Notes under the pieces: model-generated | The model's database searches: none | Seen by the model: only the letters and a program-made list of their open reading frames with translations | What the model was told of the DNA's origin: nothing | Shown here: piece by piece, positions 16,544 through 25,131 of the stretch | Layout: every line of letters begins with the position of its first letter | Numbering within the stretch: position 1 is the stretch's first letter | Source of the DNA: Microcaldota archaeon | Lineage (GTDB): Archaea > Micrarchaeota > Micrarchaeia > Micrarchaeales > Micrarchaeaceae | Length of the DNA stretch: 64,000 bases | Direction of reading: 5' to 3' | Assembly: GCA_021807115.1 (NCBI GenBank) | Contig: JAKAPJ010000001.1 | Location: 1 to 64,000 of the forward strand | Made by a program: the position numbers and the translations under genes

Positions 16544-17404
16544 TCACGGTGCAGTGTATCCTGTTGACCAGTAGCTCGAATACCCTACGTTTATGCCGTT
16601 CCCGTTGTCGTTGTTACCACTGTAGTCGTTCGCGTTGCTGTTCATAGGCCACCATCCCACTATGTTCTGCGGCCGCACCGGCGCGCCGCCTATGCCCTCC
16701 TGGTACAGCGCGAGGATCTCCACTGAGGAGAGCGAGGTGTTGTAGAGCTGGACGTTCGAGATGTCTCCTTCAAACCATGAAGACTCGGTCTGGTTGCCCC
16801 CTATGGAAAGGGGTGCGGTGCCTGTCGTTAGCGTACCGGTAAGAGGCGACGGCCCCGCGGCCTGCTGGCCGTCAAGGTAAATCACGGCAGAAACCCCGTT
16901 GTAGGCCACCACGACGTCGTACCACGTGTTGAGCGAAAGTGGGTTTGTGTTCAGCGACGCCGAGCCGCCCGTCGTTTCGGGCCTCCAAAGGATATCGGTG
17001 CCCCCGCAGTTCGCAGTGAAAGTGTACTGCGTGTTCACAGCCCCCCCGTCAAGTATGCGCGGGCAGTTGGCACCTGCTCCAGATACGGATATCCATGCAG
17101 ATATGGTTATCTCCGCGCCGCTGACCGTATCGAGCGATGTTTTCGGCACTGACACGAAGCTGCTGCCTCCGTTGAACACCGCAACGTACTGCGGCAGCTC
17201 GCCCTGGCACATCCCGGCAAGCGATGTGCCTGCAACTGTGCGCTCGACCTGGCAGCTGCCGGGCGTGGCCTTTGGTGCGAGGTTCGCGCCTCCAAACACC
17301 CCGAGCTGGAACAGCACGCCCAGCACCACCGCAATGATGAGTATGGCCCACCCGTATGTCATCAGGTACTCCATCGCCGACTGCGACCTTGCCCATCTGT
17401 ACAT
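16544..17404 (-). CDS. Pilin-anchored LamG-like surface protein (paralogue 1)
   Basis: The N-terminus has a type IV prepilin-like helix (SAMEYLMTYGWAILIIAV) preceded by basic residues, suggesting processing by an archaeal prepilin peptidase. Residues about 70-245 look like a concanavalin A/LamG-type beta sandwich: FNGGSSFVSVP, ITISAWISV, WYDVVVAYNG, VIYLDGQQA, GDISNVQLYNTSL. The strand that usually opens a LamG domain (GWWPMNSNANDYSGNN) lies instead at the C-terminus, as in a circular permutation. A close paralogue is at 35571. Function is inferred: a surface adhesin or a minor pilus component binding glycans. Confidence 0.82.
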   Translation of the reverse strand: MYRWARSQSAMEYLMTYGWAILIIAVVLGVLFQLGVFGGANLAPKATPGSCQVERTVAGTSLAGMCQGELPQYVAVFNGGSSFVSVPKTSLDTVSGAEITISAWISVSGAGANCPRILDGGAVNTQYTFTANCGGTDILWRPETTGGSASLNTNPLSLNTWYDVVVAYNGVSAVIYLDGQQAAGPSPLTGTLTTGTAPLSIGGNQTESSWFEGDISNVQLYNTSLSSVEILALYQEGIGGAPVRPQNIVGWWPMNSNANDYSGNNDNGNGINVGYSSYWSTGYTAP

Positions 17405-17469
17405 ATGGCCTAATTCTCCAGTTAAAGCTTATAACCCGGCGTATGTCGTCCCATAGCGCGAGGGGGGAT

Positions 17470-18363
17470 TCACACCACTGCCCTGAACTCCCTGTCCATC
17501 TGCCTGCCGGACCAGAATATGTACTGCTGCGCGTATCCCGCATGCCTGCCGAACCTCTCCCGCGCGAAGCTGTGTATCTCCGATATACTCTTTTCCCTCC
17601 CGTTGAAGTACAGCCGCTCAACGGTCCTCTTGACCCACACGTCAACGGGGAACGCCTCCATGCTGCCGTAGCCCATCAGGGCTATGCAGTCCGCCACCTT
17701 GCTGCCCACCCCTGTTATGCCCATAAGCGCCTCCTTGAGCTTTTCGTACTTGCGCGGGCTGAGCCTGCCAAGGTCGAGGTTCTCGCTGCAGTACGCCGCC
17801 GCCTCCTTCAAGTACCTGGCCCTGAATCCGGCCCCGCATTCCATGAACTCCTTCACCGTAACCTCCGCAAGGTCCTCGCTGGTCGGGAACGACCTCGCCA
17901 CAACCGCGCCCCCCTGCCCCTCTATCGCGGTGCCGTACCTCTCTACAATCCTGCGCACAATGCCGCGTATGCGCGGGACATTGTTGAACTGCGACACTAT
18001 GAAGCACACCGTAGTCTCCCACGGGTCGTTGAGCGTCAGCCTCATCCCGCGGTACCTCCTTATGGGCTCGGTGAGCACGCCGTCGTGGTTTATCGCATTG
18101 TAGATGCGCGGCATGTCGTCTGATAGCCTGAAGCGCCTCGCTACATCCCTCCTCGCAAGAGCCAGGTCGCCGCTGCCAATCCTGAGTGTGCAGTCGGCAT
18201 CGTTCCCATGCCTGCTTATGCTTATGGCATGTGACCCGGCCGCGTACGTTATGTTCCTCACGCCGTGGTCGTAGTCGCCGAAGAACGTCACGGGCTGCGC
18301 GCTCTCCACCGTGTGCCTCAGGTCGAAAAGCCCCGCATGCAGCTCTGCCGCTCCTCCCCTCAC
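17470..18363 (-). CDS. ogg: OGG1-type 8-oxoguanine DNA glycosylase/AP lyase
   Basis: This enzyme removes oxidised guanine from DNA. The 297-residue protein has the OGG N-terminal beta domain (about residues 1-100) and the HhH-GPD domain. The helix-hairpin-helix reads LMGITGVGSKVADCIALMG with the catalytic lysine K222; the catalytic aspartate is D241 in AFPVDVWVKR. The start GTG at 18363 overlaps the GlyRS stop (GTGA), so it is the second gene of a GlyRS-glycosylase operon. The pairing is probably one of convenience rather than function. Confidence 0.92.
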   Translation of the reverse strand: MRGGAAELHAGLFDLRHTVESAQPVTFFGDYDHGVRNITYAAGSHAISISRHGNDADCTLRIGSGDLALARRDVARRFRLSDDMPRIYNAINHDGVLTEPIRRYRGMRLTLNDPWETTVCFIVSQFNNVPRIRGIVRRIVERYGTAIEGQGGAVVARSFPTSEDLAEVTVKEFMECGAGFRARYLKEAAAYCSENLDLGRLSPRKYEKLKEALMGITGVGSKVADCIALMGYGSMEAFPVDVWVKRTVERLYFNGREKSISEIHSFARERFGRHAGYAQQYIFWSGRQMDREFRAVV

Positions 18364-19838
18364 CTAATCTCCTCTATCTTCCTTCTTACCTGCGACGTAG
18401 TCCTTATGTCCCTTACCGTCACCGTGCCGTCCTGCAGCGTCTGGAAGTCCACGGTTATGGCGTGCGGCACGCCTATCTCGTCGGCCTTGGCGTACCTCTT
18501 GCCTATGCTTCCCGCATCGGAATAGTAGTTATGTATGCCGTTGTTTGTGAACGCCTTGGCAAGGTTCATGGACTCCTTCACGAGCCCCTCGTCCTTCTGC
18601 AATGGGAATATTGCGTACCTGTAGGGCGCTACGCTTTCCTTGAGGTCAAGCCACGCCCTTCCTTTCTCATTGTCAGACCTCATGCTGTTCTCAAGCAGCG
18701 CGAAGAACAGGCGATCGAGCCCTATACTCGCCTCGACCACGTGCGGCACAACCTTCCCATTCTCGTCTGCCACGCTTATGTCGGCCCCCGATGTCTTCGC
18801 ATGCGATGAGAGGTCGTAGTCCGTGCGGTACGCGTTGCCGCTTACCTCTATGTAGCCGTACGATGTCTTGACCTCTATGTCCACATTGCCGCCCGAGTAG
18901 TGTGGCGGCTTATCTATCGCCCTGAACCGGAACAGCTCCTTTCCAAGCCCTATGTGCTCGAATAGCCTCGTTTCGAGGTAGAGCAGGAACGCGAAGAGCC
19001 TGTTAGGCAGAAGCTTATCGTCGAGCAGCTGCCCGAGGGTCTTCATCTCCGCCGCGCCCCCTCCCTTGGGCAGGAACTCTATCTCGGTCCCTAGCACCGC
19101 GCCAAGCTCCACCCATCCCAGCGACTTCTGCTCCGCGGAGGGGTCGAAGAACACCTCCAGCTCCATCTGCGTGAACTCGCGCAGCCTCAGCAGGTGCTGT
19201 CTGGGCGATATCTCATTCCTGAACACCTTTCCCACCTGGCCTATGGCGACCGGCAGCTTCAGCCCGTACACGTTCCGCAGGTTCCTGAAGTCTACAAATA
19301 TGCCCTGCGCGGTCTCAGGGCGCAGGTATCCCAGTTCCCCGCCAAGCGACCCTATCTGCGTCTTGAACATCATGTTGAAGTCCTCCACCCTCGCAAACTC
19401 CCCGCCGCAGTAGCCGCACCTGATCTTGAGCGACAGTATCCTTGACTCCAGCTCCTTCAGATCCAGGCCCTCTACCTCGCGCCCCCCATTCATATCGCCC
19501 CTCTTCTCGTAGTATTCCTCCAGAATCTTGTCGGCCCTGGAGGGCTTCTTGCACTTTGAGCAATTTATTACCGGGTCCGAGAATGACGCCAGGTGGCCGC
19601 TTGCCTTGAAGACGACCTCCGGCATTATCAGCGTGGACTCAATCTCCAGCGAGTTTATCTCCTCTATGAACACCCTGCGCCACATGCCCTCTATGTTCCT
19701 CTTTATCTTCAGCCCTATAGGCCCGTAGTCGAAGAAGCCGCCCACTTCCTTGTAAATGCTGAACGACTGGTAGTATATCCCGCGTCGCGCCGCAAGGTTC
19801 TCCAGGCCTGCATCCGCGCCCACCACATTTTCCCCCAT
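18360..19838 (-). CDS. glyS: Glycyl-tRNA synthetase, archaeal/eukaryotic type
   Basis: This class II synthetase charges tRNA-Gly. Motif 1 and neighbours are seen in EVGGFFDYGPIGLKIKRNIE, motif 2 in FRNEISPRQHLLRLREFTQM, and motif 3 near VVEASIGLDRLFFALLEN. The C-terminal anticodon-binding domain ends with TVRDIRTTSQVRRKIEEI. I chose the ATG at 19838 (492 residues). A TATA box at 19882-19893 predicts a transcript start near 19859, which excludes the longer ORF beginning at 19940. It is divergent from the orphan 634-residue gene and followed by an overlapping OGG gene. Confidence 0.97.
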   Translation of the reverse strand: MGENVVGADAGLENLAARRGIYYQSFSIYKEVGGFFDYGPIGLKIKRNIEGMWRRVFIEEINSLEIESTLIMPEVVFKASGHLASFSDPVINCSKCKKPSRADKILEEYYEKRGDMNGGREVEGLDLKELESRILSLKIRCGYCGGEFARVEDFNMMFKTQIGSLGGELGYLRPETAQGIFVDFRNLRNVYGLKLPVAIGQVGKVFRNEISPRQHLLRLREFTQMELEVFFDPSAEQKSLGWVELGAVLGTEIEFLPKGGGAAEMKTLGQLLDDKLLPNRLFAFLLYLETRLFEHIGLGKELFRFRAIDKPPHYSGGNVDIEVKTSYGYIEVSGNAYRTDYDLSSHAKTSGADISVADENGKVVPHVVEASIGLDRLFFALLENSMRSDNEKGRAWLDLKESVAPYRYAIFPLQKDEGLVKESMNLAKAFTNNGIHNYYSDAGSIGKRYAKADEIGVPHAITVDFQTLQDGTVTVRDIRTTSQVRRKIEEIR

Positions 19839-19840
19839 CC

Positions 19841-20012
19841 CATATCCCCGGGCATTTACAGAACAGTAAGCTTTCTGAAACAATATATATAAAGCGGCCG
19901 CACGTTCCCGCCCATCTCTGTTCCGATAATATCTGGGCAAGATATGCCTATAAATATATAAGATGGCGAAATTATAACTAGGGAAGGAAGGAGCAGGTGC
20001 GAAGGTGATAAA
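19841..20012. promoter_or_regulatory. Divergent promoter region, GlyRS/orphan coiled-coil gene
   Basis: Two strong TATA boxes are present: minus-strand ATATATATAAA at 19883-19893 for GlyRS, and plus-strand TATAAATATATA at 19949-19960 for the 634-residue gene. The plus-strand transcript should begin near 19985 and carries GGTGATAAA (20004-20012) just before the ATG at 20013, a textbook ribosome binding site for this genome. Confidence 0.6.
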
Positions 20013-21917
20013 ATGCTCTCAAGAGAAATAAGGGCTGAAGATGCACCTAAGAGACGCAGCACCCTTACTGGTGGCGAGCTGGTGCAGAATGAACGGGATA
20101 GCGGCCAGCTTTCGACAAGCGTGAAAGATGAAATGGAGGCGCTTGTAGTTACAATGGCGCGGGTGCGGACAATGCTACAGGGCTACGGGAACGTGCAGGG
20201 TGCAAGCCAGGAAAACACAGAGGGCATAAAGCGTACGGTTGACACTATAGAGCGCGAGCTTAAGGGCTGGGCAGGGTCGAGGAGCGCGCCGGAGTGGCTC
20301 GTAGAGGGGACGATAAGCTACGGCGACCGCATGGCAAACAAGCTGATGGGCGCAGGTGCTGTAGGGCTTATGGACCAGCTTGGTGACGAGGCTAGCAGGA
20401 TACGCAACTTCCACACCAGCAGGCTTGGCATAGGCTTCCACGGGCAGGACGCGGAGATGATAGAGGCCACCAAGTGGCTAGGCAAACTGGACAAGGCGCT
20501 CGAGAAATACTACGACAAGAACGCGAGGGCCGGCGACAACAAGTTCTTCGCCGGCGCGTCAGGGGCGGAGGCGGAGATAAGGGAGCTGCTGGCGCAGAAG
20601 CCAACCGGGGGCTCAAAATCGTACCCAGAGCTGCTAAAGATGTACATGGACCGGTCCGTTTCCGACTTGGTGGCGCTCGAGACCGTGAGGTCGATACCGA
20701 AGTACTTAAGCGAGAAGAAATCCAAGGAATGGATAGCCACGCGCATGAGGTCCGACCTGCCATCGCAGCTCGACGACGACAAGGAGCTGGTGCCTTTTGC
20801 ATCGAAGCTTGTGCAGGATATGGGGGCAGAGCGGGCAAAGTACATTGGAACACCCACCGTTACCTCGCCACAGTCTGCACTGAAGGTGGAAAACATAAGG
20901 ATGAGGGAGGCGATAGAGCGCTCAAAGCAGTTCGACAATGAGCTTAAGCAGGCCAAAAAGGAGGTCAGGGCGGCAGGAAAGCAGCTCAGGGAGGTGAAAA
21001 AGCAGGTCGCGCCTGAGATTGCGGCCCAGGAACAGGCTATTTCAGATATTGAGAGGCGGATAGGCGAGGCACGTGGGAAGGGCGATCCCACCACGGGTCT
21101 TGAGGACAGCCTCAAGTCCGCAAGGGGCGAGCAGGCCAGGACGCGCAAGAAGATAACAGACGCCGAGGATGCTGTGGACCTCGCAAAGACGAGGCTCAAG
21201 AACGCCGAGATGACGCAGTTGGCCGGCGCAAAGACGCAGGACGAGATTGCTGCAAGGATAACAAAGCTGCAGGGCGATATTCAGAACAGGTCCGCATCCG
21301 CCCCATCTCCCATGGTGCAGGGGGGCGCGGCATCGCACGCCGCGCAGGCTCCCTCCGCCGCGGCGCAGACAAATTCAGTGCCGAGCACTGCTGCCACAAA
21401 CGAGTACTCCGGCTGGATAGGCAACACCCAGGCATACATTTCCAACGTGGCATGGGCCCAGGGGGTGTTCGACCACCAGAGTGAGGACCTCAAGATCGCG
21501 TTCAGGCAGGGCACAATGAGTGAGCAGCAGGTGCTGGAGCTGCAGAAGGCGCTGCTTGCCACGTGGTTCGTGCAGAACGAGGCGTTCCTAACATTCAACA
21601 TGTCTGCAGAAGAAATCTTAGGCATGAGCAGCATGAAGGAGATACAGCTTGCGACCAGGATGGCGCTGCGCGCACACCTCCAGAGTGAAATCGACAAGCC
21701 AGGCGGGGCGGCGAGGCTGCGCTCGGCTGGGATCAACAAGGACGACTGGGATGTCATTCACGGCGACGACACCAACTTTGACCGCAAGGATAAAATCTAC
21801 ACCACAAATGACGCTGAGTGGGAGTCGATACACAGGAAGATATGGGAGCAGTACCTGAGGGACCTTGGCGCAAAGCAGTCTGGATCATCCACACCGCCGC
21901 CACCGCCGGTACCGTGA
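20013..21917 (+). CDS. Large orphan protein with central coiled coil
   Basis: This 634-residue protein matches no family I recognise. Residues 1-270 are mixed helical. About 275-430 form a long coiled coil rich in Lys, Glu, Ala and Arg (for example RMREAIERSKQFDNELKQAK). About 430-465 is an Ala/Ser/Pro linker. Residues 466-615 are a conserved-looking domain containing WIGNTQAYISNVAWAQGVFD and DDWDVIHGDDTNFDRKD. The tail is polyproline. There is no signal peptide or membrane segment. It has a strong TATA box and a near-ideal GGTGATA ribosome binding site, suggesting good expression. A structural or scaffold role is possible but unproven. Confidence 0.75.
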   Translation: MLSREIRAEDAPKRRSTLTGGELVQNERDSGQLSTSVKDEMEALVVTMARVRTMLQGYGNVQGASQENTEGIKRTVDTIERELKGWAGSRSAPEWLVEGTISYGDRMANKLMGAGAVGLMDQLGDEASRIRNFHTSRLGIGFHGQDAEMIEATKWLGKLDKALEKYYDKNARAGDNKFFAGASGAEAEIRELLAQKPTGGSKSYPELLKMYMDRSVSDLVALETVRSIPKYLSEKKSKEWIATRMRSDLPSQLDDDKELVPFASKLVQDMGAERAKYIGTPTVTSPQSALKVENIRMREAIERSKQFDNELKQAKKEVRAAGKQLREVKKQVAPEIAAQEQAISDIERRIGEARGKGDPTTGLEDSLKSARGEQARTRKKITDAEDAVDLAKTRLKNAEMTQLAGAKTQDEIAARITKLQGDIQNRSASAPSPMVQGGAASHAAQAPSAAAQTNSVPSTAATNEYSGWIGNTQAYISNVAWAQGVFDHQSEDLKIAFRQGTMSEQQVLELQKALLATWFVQNEAFLTFNMSAEEILGMSSMKEIQLATRMALRAHLQSEIDKPGGAARLRSAGINKDDWDVIHGDDTNFDRKDKIYTTNDAEWESIHRKIWEQYLRDLGAKQSGSSTPPPPPVP

Positions 21918-21992
21918 CGCCCCGCTGCCACGCCGCAGCAGGCTCACCCTCCTAGTTAAATAGCTTCACGTGCAGAATAGATTAGCCGGATT

Positions 21993-22937
21993 TTGACACG
22001 TGTCGGTGTTGTTTTGCCCAGGGACACTTTCGAGGAACTGAGGAAGAAGATGATCCAGAGCGCGAGGCAGGGCATAACCGAGGCCTACTCTAGTGAGGAA
22101 TACGCGCTGATACAGGCAATAAACGCATATCTGGACATAAGCAAGACCTACAACCTCATGTACGAGAGGCTCACGGAGTGGTACGGCATATACTTTCCCG
22201 AGGTGCAGGTCGGCAACCCTCGCACGCTTGCGTCGCTGGCAATCCTGGCCGCAGGAAGGACGGTCCCGGACCACGCCAAGCTCGCCGAGCTGATAGGCGA
22301 TGAGCCCAAGGCTGCGCAGGTCCACGACAAGATACAGAACAGCATAGGCAGGAAGATGAACGACGACGAAAGCAACGCCGTCATGAAATTCGCCCAGCTT
22401 AGCAGGAGCATGGACGAGTCCCTGACCTCTCTGGAGCAGTACCTCAAGATCGCGTCGAACCGCCTGTTGCCGAACACCACATTCCTTACTGACGAGAAGA
22501 TAGCAGCGGAGCTGTTGAGCAAGGCCGGGTCAATGGAGAGGCTGGCGACCATGCCGGCAAGCACCGTGCAGCTGCTTGGCGCGGAGAAGGCGCTGTTCAA
22601 GCACATAAAGTTCGGGAGCAAGCCGCCAAAGTACGGTGTCATATTCAAGATGCCAGAGGTGAACACCGCGCAGAAGGACCAGCGCGGCAGGATAGCGCGT
22701 GTCTATGCCACAAAGATATGCATAGCCCTCAAGGCCGACTACTACACGAAGAAGCCCATCGGCCCACAGCTGAAGAAAAGCCTCGACGAGGCGATACAGA
22801 AGATAAAGTCCTCGCCACCGAGGGAACGAAAGCCCGCTCCTGCGCAGGGGCGGCAGGGGCCCCGCAGGTTCCAGAGGGGCAACCGCGGTGGTGGAGGCAG
22901 GCCGCAGGGCGGCCGTCGTCCGTCACGCCCATTCTAG
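21993..22937 (+). CDS. nop5: Nop5 (Nop56/58 family) box C/D RNP core protein, lacking the N-terminal domain
   Basis: Nop5 holds L7Ae-bound box C/D guide RNA and the methyltransferase fibrillarin. Present are the coiled-coil segment (LIQAINAYLDISKTYNLMYE, then RLTEWYGIYFPE) and the Nop domain (GSMERLATMPASTVQLLGAE, ALFKHIKFGSKPPKYGVIF). The tail is basic and rich in Arg and Gly. Usual archaeal Nop5 has about 110 more residues at the N-terminus, which bind fibrillarin; here the coiled coil begins within about 20 residues of the start. TTG at 21993 or at 22014 (after GGTG) is the start. Only 75 nt separate it from the upstream gene, so the missing domain is not just upstream. The 3' end overlaps a convergent gene by 15 nt. 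Confidence 0.88.
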   Translation: MTRVGVVLPRDTFEELRKKMIQSARQGITEAYSSEEYALIQAINAYLDISKTYNLMYERLTEWYGIYFPEVQVGNPRTLASLAILAAGRTVPDHAKLAELIGDEPKAAQVHDKIQNSIGRKMNDDESNAVMKFAQLSRSMDESLTSLEQYLKIASNRLLPNTTFLTDEKIAAELLSKAGSMERLATMPASTVQLLGAEKALFKHIKFGSKPPKYGVIFKMPEVNTAQKDQRGRIARVYATKICIALKADYYTKKPIGPQLKKSLDEAIQKIKSSPPRERKPAPAQGRQGPRRFQRGNRGGGGRPQGGRRPSRPF

Positions 22938-24176
22938 CGTGCGCAGCTTTGTCTGCAATGACTTCTTCACGAACGCGTCGAACCTGGAGGACACGGCCTC
23001 AACGAACTTGGCGTAGGACGTGCATCCAAGCATTATTGCTATAGTCCTGTTCACGTCCTCGTTTTCCGCCAGGTACACTATATCCCACAGAGTTGGCCCA
23101 AGCCTGTACGGGTTCTCCAACAGCTTTTTCGACGAATCCACGCTCTCCATCTCGGTCCTGAGCCATCCCCCAACTGAAAGCGCGTTTATGACATCGCTTG
23201 TCCTCCCGTCTACGCGTGTCTCCGTAGCCAGCTTTATCACGCTTCTTACGAGATGGTAGCCCCCCATCTTTGCGCCATCGGCGCTTGCTGCCTGCCCATA
23301 CGCAGCCACCTTCTGCGGATCCGCCACGTGCGTCTTGCTCGCAAGCTGCGCCACATAAGAGTCTGCCGAGTATGCAAGGCTGAGCAGCAACACGTCGGTC
23401 CTCTGTGCGTCCAGCCCCAGGCTGCGTATAATGCTGCCGACCGCGTGCCTTGACCAGAACACCGCCATGCCCTCGTTGAGGAGGTCAGAGCGGTAGCGGC
23501 TGTCAAGCACCTTGTCGACCAGCGCCGTGCTGACGCCCTGTTTCATAAGCGTACTTCTCATCCTTTTCAGTTCGTGTATGTCAGACATGCTTACCCTGCC
23601 GCCCGCAATCCCGTTCTCGGCCTGCACCGCATGCGCATATTCGTGCAGCATTATGAACAGTACCTCGGTAACTGCGTACTTCCTTATGACATCCTCTATC
23701 TCCGCAGCCCCCATTTTCGCCGCAGCATCCTTCGGCATGGCTACTGCCACATCGAATACATTTGGGTATAGGGTTATCAGCTTATTGTAGTTTTCAAACA
23801 TAGCAAGCGTGACCATGCCATCCCCATCAGGCCTCGACTTCCTTGCGGCGATTTTGGTGGCATATTTGCCCTTGAGCACCTCGCGCCCCGCAGCATCCTC
23901 CCCAAACCCGTTCAGTATGTCGTAGGCCAGCGCGCCTATCATCTCTATGTCCTTCTGGTCCAGCCCATCCACCTTAAGGTGGACTACTGCGAATCCCGGC
24001 GCGCGCCTGTCCGAACCCAGCTGCACCACTTCGCCCAGCTTCACCTTTGAAGACAGGGCCTCCACTGTCTGCGCTGCGGCAGCAAGCCGTGCATCCAGTT
24101 TCTTTGCCGTGGCGCTGGAATAAGATGAGGAAGCCGCATGGTGGGCCGCATCCCTGCGCAATGCCCTGGATCCCAT
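22923..24176 (-). CDS. Predicted gluzincin-type zinc metallopeptidase, unknown family
   Basis: This 417-residue soluble protein carries a zinc-binding HExxH in LHEYAHAVQAEN (H178-H182). A downstream glutamate in LLNEGMAVFW (E235) is spaced as in gluzincins. Upstream the domain is mixed alpha/beta; downstream it is largely helical. There is no signal peptide, so it probably acts in the cytoplasm. I cannot place it in a named peptidase family. It is convergent with nop5 (15-nt overlap) and divergent from the Cys-rich gene. Confidence 0.75.
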   Translation of the reverse strand: MGSRALRRDAAHHAASSSYSSATAKKLDARLAAAAQTVEALSSKVKLGEVVQLGSDRRAPGFAVVHLKVDGLDQKDIEMIGALAYDILNGFGEDAAGREVLKGKYATKIAARKSRPDGDGMVTLAMFENYNKLITLYPNVFDVAVAMPKDAAAKMGAAEIEDVIRKYAVTEVLFIMLHEYAHAVQAENGIAGGRVSMSDIHELKRMRSTLMKQGVSTALVDKVLDSRYRSDLLNEGMAVFWSRHAVGSIIRSLGLDAQRTDVLLLSLAYSADSYVAQLASKTHVADPQKVAAYGQAASADGAKMGGYHLVRSVIKLATETRVDGRTSDVINALSVGGWLRTEMESVDSSKKLLENPYRLGPTLWDIVYLAENEDVNRTIAIMLGCTSYAKFVEAVSSRFDAFVKKSLQTKLRTLEWA

Positions 24177-24316
24177 AGAACAGGCTTGATTCGCACCAAT
24201 ATTTAACCATTGCGCGCCCCCACAATCAGAGGCGTGCTACGCGCCGCCAGCCTCACAAATCTTTAAATATGTGGAGCGCGTAAACTCTATCTGTACAATC
24301 CAGACGGTGTTTGTAT

Positions 24317-24532
24317 ATGCCAAAACCAAATGTTCATGCGGAAGATACTGAGGGATTCGGAAGCTGCAGCTGCGAAATGCAGGAGGCTGCGCCCAAGTCC
24401 GACTCGTGCGGCTGCGGCGGCGCTGCGTGCGGCTGCGGGGGGAAGGAGGTTGTTGAGGCAGAAGGCGAGTCATGCGGCTGCGGCAACTGCGGGTGCTCGG
24501 GCGCCGAGGGCAAGCCGGCAGGAAAGGCATAG
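24317..24532 (+). CDS. Small Cys/Gly-rich metallothionein-like protein
   Basis: This 71-residue protein has ten cysteines arranged in CxC and CGCG clusters: SCSCEM, DSCGCGGAACGCGG and ESCGCGNCGCSG. Such clusters bind soft metals such as zinc or copper, but no known metallothionein family is certain. The ATG at 24317 is preceded by CGGTG (24305-24309), and a TATA-like TTTAAATAT lies near 24261-24269. It is followed by a GNAT acetyltransferase gene. Antisense ORFs here are shadows caused by the GC-rich repeats. Confidence 0.75.
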   Translation: MPKPNVHAEDTEGFGSCSCEMQEAAPKSDSCGCGGAACGCGGKEVVEAEGESCGCGNCGCSGAEGKPAGKA

Positions 24533-24579
24533 CCTTAAAGCGATTTTATAATGTGCTGCGCACAATCTTAGCAGATGCG

Positions 24580-25125
24580 GTGAGTAGGATTACACCCGCG
24601 GCCAGGTTCCGGGTAAGGCCGCTGCGGCGCTCTGACTGCGGCGACCTTATAAAAAATTACTTCTCATACTACGACGAGCTGCGCACCAGCCCGGACTTCG
24701 GAATAGTGTTCTACAGAAAGAAGCCATCCTACCACGCGGAGCTGAAGTGGTTCGAGAGCCTATACCGTTCCGTTTCATCAGGCAACACGATAGCATCGGT
24801 GGCCGAGGCAGATGGAAAGGCAGTAGGACTATGCCAGGTTACGCGCCTGCGGCCCGGAAGCGAGGTGGACCATGTAGCCGAACTCGGCATCGCGATAATA
24901 CGCGGCTACAGGTCTATCGGCGCCGGCTCGGCCCTGATAAGAGATGTGCTGCGCAGAGGCAAGGGGTTCGAGACGGTGAAGCTTTCAGTATTCAGCAGCA
25001 ACACCGCGGCCAAGCGCCTCTACCGCAGGATGGGCTTCAGGAAGTACGGCACATTCAGGAGGTCGATAAAACGTGGCGGCAGGTATGTAGACGAGGATCT
25101 AATGAGGTTCGACCGCACTGGTTAG
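24580..25125 (+). CDS. GNAT-family N-acetyltransferase
   Basis: This protein of about 182 residues uses acetyl-CoA to acetylate an amine on a protein or small molecule. Core GNAT motifs are visible: ARFRVRPLRRSDC at the start, AELGIAIIRGYRSIGAGSAL (beta4 and the acetyl-CoA loop, with RGYRSIGAGSAL as the Q/RxxGxG/A variant), then KLSVFSSNTAAKRLYRRMGF. A TATA-like TTTTATAAT at 24544-24552 supports a start at GTG 24580. A longer ORF opens at 24472 within the upstream gene, but its first residues look non-native. The substrate is unknown. Confidence 0.85.
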   Translation: MSRITPAARFRVRPLRRSDCGDLIKNYFSYYDELRTSPDFGIVFYRKKPSYHAELKWFESLYRSVSSGNTIASVAEADGKAVGLCQVTRLRPGSEVDHVAELGIAIIRGYRSIGAGSALIRDVLRRGKGFETVKLSVFSSNTAAKRLYRRMGFRKYGTFRRSIKRGGRYVDEDLMRFDRTG

Positions 25126-25131
25126 GCGCCA

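Noticed and set aside
24237..24530. Minus-strand ORF over the Cys-rich peptide gene
   Set aside because: Open only because GGC/TGC repeats have no stops on the complement; the plus-strand gene has TATA box and ribosome binding site.
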